A stretch of DNA of 64,000 nt, taken from the NCBI RefSeq assembly GCF_051014445.1, contig NC_135147.1:29664479-29728478 (forward strand). Direction: 5' to 3'. Made by a program: the position numbers and the translations under genes. The notes beneath the pieces were generated by a model. That model searched no databases, was not told the DNA's origin, and was given only the letters and a program-made list of their open reading frames with translations. The stretch is from Colletes latitarsis. Taxonomy: Eukaryota > Arthropoda > Insecta > Hymenoptera > Colletidae. Below are positions 61,771 to 64,000 of the stretch, in pieces (positions within the stretch are counted from its first letter, which is position 1; each line of letters begins with the position of its first letter).

Positions 61771-61844
61771 CGAACAGCACGGTCGGTAGAGCAGTCGTTT
61801 GTCTACCAACTGCAAAGCTTCAAGTTCGAATCTCGAGTCTGGTA
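61768..61844 (+). other. tRNA-like sequence (pseudo-tRNA or SINE head)
   Basis: A D-arm-like GGTCGGTAGAGCA (61781-61793) and a T-arm TCAAG-TTCGAAT-CTCGA (61820-61836, four of five stem pairs) have tRNA-like spacing, so A- and B-box promoter elements are recognisable. The anticodon stem pairs poorly, the stretch between it and the T-arm is too long, and no 5' acceptor strand complements GTCTGGT. It is therefore not a working tRNA; a tRNA-derived SINE head or a decayed tRNA gene fits better. Confidence 0.5.
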
Positions 61845-62709
61845 AAAACTATTCCCCCCAAATGTCAGTCTCGCTTGGCGGGTTTTATGTCCCGTAGAAA
61901 CATTTCGAGACAAGTTTGGATATTTAACGCAAGTGTCTCCCGGAACTTTATGGGCAACCAGATAAGAAAGGGGTGCCTTTACGACTTTCTCCATTGTTCC
62001 CGGTCGGGCAAGAGCAACATTCTTTCGGAATCGCGTAATGGTTCCAAGTTCCCGGCTTTAATACCGGCCGATTTATCTGCGACGGTCGCCCCAAAGATTT
62101 ATACTAATGCGTCGAGATCTTTACTAGGCGCGAAAACGCTAAGTATCCGACGCTGTCTCCCTGACAACCCAAGAAATTATTTGCGTAACAGTTGTTCGCG
62201 GGAGAACACGCATTCTCGAGTCTGATCCAAATTTAATTAACGGGCAAATAAATTACGTTCAATTTTACGATTCGTTGTATGCTCGCGCGACAACTTTCGC
62301 GAACAGAAGGATCGGCTGAAAGTAACCGTATGTATCTCGAACAACGGGAATTTCGTCTATCGAGTTTATTCGCGAACAGTGGTTTTTCCCGGCATCCGTG
62401 GAATTCCCAATTGCGCGTCCGTCTGGAGGATCTTAATTAGCTCGAGTTCTAAGTTTAAACACCTGTGGAGCATCGTTTGTCGTCGACGCCGGCTTCCCCA
62501 CGATTCGTCGTCGCCTTGGAAACCGGCCAAGAACAATCCTGCCGTCGCGAAAACTCGAAAATCAACAATTTTGTCGAAAAACTCGTCCAATTAATTGATT
62601 TCTCGATCTCAACTGCGCTTTATTCTCGGGCGAGATAAGATACAGTACGGGGACAAAACAATAGCCCAACATTTTTATTTGTTTATGTCCTCGGGGAAAT
62701 TTTTCGTCC
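61845..62709. other. Gene-free stretch
   Basis: ORFs at 61875-62225 (plus) and 62366-62590 (minus) have no recognisable domain or splice context. If the tRNA-like sequence is a SINE head, its body would begin here, but I cannot find the other end. Confidence 0.4.
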
Positions 62710-62757
62710 CCAAAATTTGCAAAATTTGTCCCCAGGGGTGGTCTAACACCCTGTATA
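62710..62757. repeat. CACCCTGTA-end repeat, copy d (terminal fragment)
   Basis: CCCCAGGGGTGGTCTAACAC followed by CCTGTATA matches the end of copies b and c. Upstream sequence (with CCCCAAAATTTGCAAAATTT) differs, so this is a fragment or a related subfamily. Confidence 0.6.
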
Positions 62758-63075
62758 CTTTCTGCATTTTCTATCTACTATACGTATTTAATTATAAAGA
62801 AATATGTTAAGTAGACTTGAATTTTGTCACGCACTGTATTCGCGAACGACCTCGTTATCACAAAATTCGCGCGAATGACGCTCGACGGCGCCGCTTTGTT
62901 GATTATCACGCGTTGGACATTTCCAGGATATGTGGTTTTTTTCGTTGCGTCGCATCGTTCAGATTCGTACAGCGCCACCTCGATTACGTTCGTTTTTCTT
63001 CCTTGCCAGAAATATTCTTCCGTGCAGAAACCACGCGATAATTACGGGGTTTCTACGTTCACTAATAATTATTAC

Positions 63076-63349
63076 GATATTTTCGGCCAACTTGTTGATA
63101 AAGCCTTCGTTAAAAAGTTATTAACGTTTAAAGTTCCGACAACATTGAATTTTTTTCTCGAAAGTGGGTAGGATTTCGGCGGTATGTCTGTTGACCAAAA
63201 ATGCTTGCAATTGACCCCTGCAACTAAAAATAATTTTTCCAGAACGATTTGAAATGTTTGAATTTAATTATTAATAATGATTTTCGTTTTATTTTGGTCT
63301 CTAGAATTCCCTATTAAAAGTTTACCCAAGGGTGGCCGAACACCCTGTA
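63076..63349. repeat. CACCCTGTA-end repeat, copy c (internal part inverted)
   Basis: The last 80 bases (63270-63349, TTTTATTTTGGTCTCTAGAA to GGTGGCCGAACACCCTGTA) run in the same direction as copies a and b. The part at about 63088-63258 is the reverse complement of the corresponding part of copy b: AGTTATTAACGTTTAAAGTT, TTTCTCGAAAGTGGGTAGGA, and GACCCCTGCAACTAAAAATA correspond to the opposite strand at 38960-39245. So the copy is either internally inverted or two copies joined head to head. Confidence 0.75.
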
Positions 63350-64000
63350 CACGGTCTACCACGGGCCGTTAAGATTATCTACTATCGTCGTTTACGCACG
63401 CGAGGCGATTAATTATTTAGGAGGAGTATTTTTTTACGCATGTTTCGTGCGACAGGAGAAAAACAGCGATAATTGGAATGTCGGCGGAAAACCTGTTCTC
63501 TTTTGCGTCACGTCGGAAACGACCGAGTCAACCAGCCACACGGACTCGTTGAACACGAGATGGACATTCAAAACCAGCTTATCTCTGGCTTGATATGAAA
63601 ACATGTGGCAGCCAGATTACAATAAACAATCCTGCGGTGTTTTATCAGCCGACGGTGGCTTCTGGAATTTTCAAACATCAAACACCATACGAGAGGCGTA
63701 CGTGTATCCGAGCCGTTCTTATTACGTTACCATAAATAAAGATCACTCGCAGGGGACACTTCTGTTCGATTCCTTTAGAAAAAACGAGGGCTGCGAAACG
63801 TTTTTGGCGGATTACGAGAACAGAGTTCCGGCTTCACCGTTCAAATATTTCCAAGTAAAACGTATGGAAGGGATACGATAATTCTACTACGAGATTTCGT
63901 AGTTACTTGTTATCGTTGTCAAACACTGACCACGCACGAATACAGACGGAAAACTCGTGTTCCATCGAGACAGACGCTAACCGCGTTGGTTCCCCTTTGC
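63350..64000. other. Window end, with an unassigned plus ORF 63603-63881
   Basis: An ORF of 92 codons starting MWQPDYNKQSCGVL and ending KRMEGIR lies in ordinary-composition sequence. Its residue mix looks protein-like, but I recognise no family and see no clear splice sites. No other feature. Confidence 0.3.

Noticed and set aside
61768..61844. Functional tRNA gene
   Set aside because: Anticodon stem pairs poorly, variable region too long, no 5' acceptor strand.

Overview
The window looks like nuclear DNA of a holometabolous insect, most likely a hymenopteran (bee/wasp/ant type). Genes are split by short introns with GT..AG borders, intergenic DNA is AT-rich yet rich in CpG, and the proteins recognised are insect versions of eukaryotic families. 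There is no operon structure, no CRISPR array and no bacterial or phage gene. Species cannot be named from the sequence.

Layout. The left 37.7 kb is gene-poor: I found no convincing exon in it. It holds repeats: two copies of a dispersed ~200-bp element (about 662-865 and 24697-24905), a GATAGG-type minisatellite (5709-6078), a 152-bp-period pair (11183-11434), a GC/GA-rich stretch with G-runs (16950-17640), a degenerate pyrimidine-rich array (17640-18760), a Tc1/mariner-type MITE with 27-bp inverted ends (19807-20169) and copies of a repeat ending in CACCCTGTA.

The right 26 kb is gene-dense. In order: an NPC2-type secreted lipid-binding protein (minus, three exons, 149 aa), a short-chain dehydrogenase/reductase (minus, four exons, 338 aa), a ZFPL1 Golgi RING-type membrane protein (minus, three exons, 324 aa), head-to-head with mitochondrial ribosomal protein S18A (plus, four exons, 158 aa), an unassigned hydrophobic ORF (minus), the mitochondrial translation GTPase GFM2/mEFG2 (plus, four exons, 751 aa) with a CFAP20-domain ciliary-type gene nested antisense in its third intron (422 aa), and the AP-1 factor kayak/Fos (minus, three coding exons, 356 aa, with a 5.7-kb first intron). 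All exon models were joined by hand from splice sites and reading phase; each closes in frame.

Functional links. mRpS18A and GFM2 both serve mitochondrial translation and lie about 0.9 kb apart; the others are unrelated housekeeping or signalling genes. The 5' half of the large GFM2 exon is strongly CpG-depleted against its surroundings, which fits germline gene-body methylation as known in Hymenoptera. kay is CpG-rich and may use a second, in-phase first exon at 55726-55872. I found no clear sign of a wholly new biological system; the best leads are the possible kay isoform, the nested antisense gene, the CpG step, the rearranged repeat copies and several unassigned ORFs.
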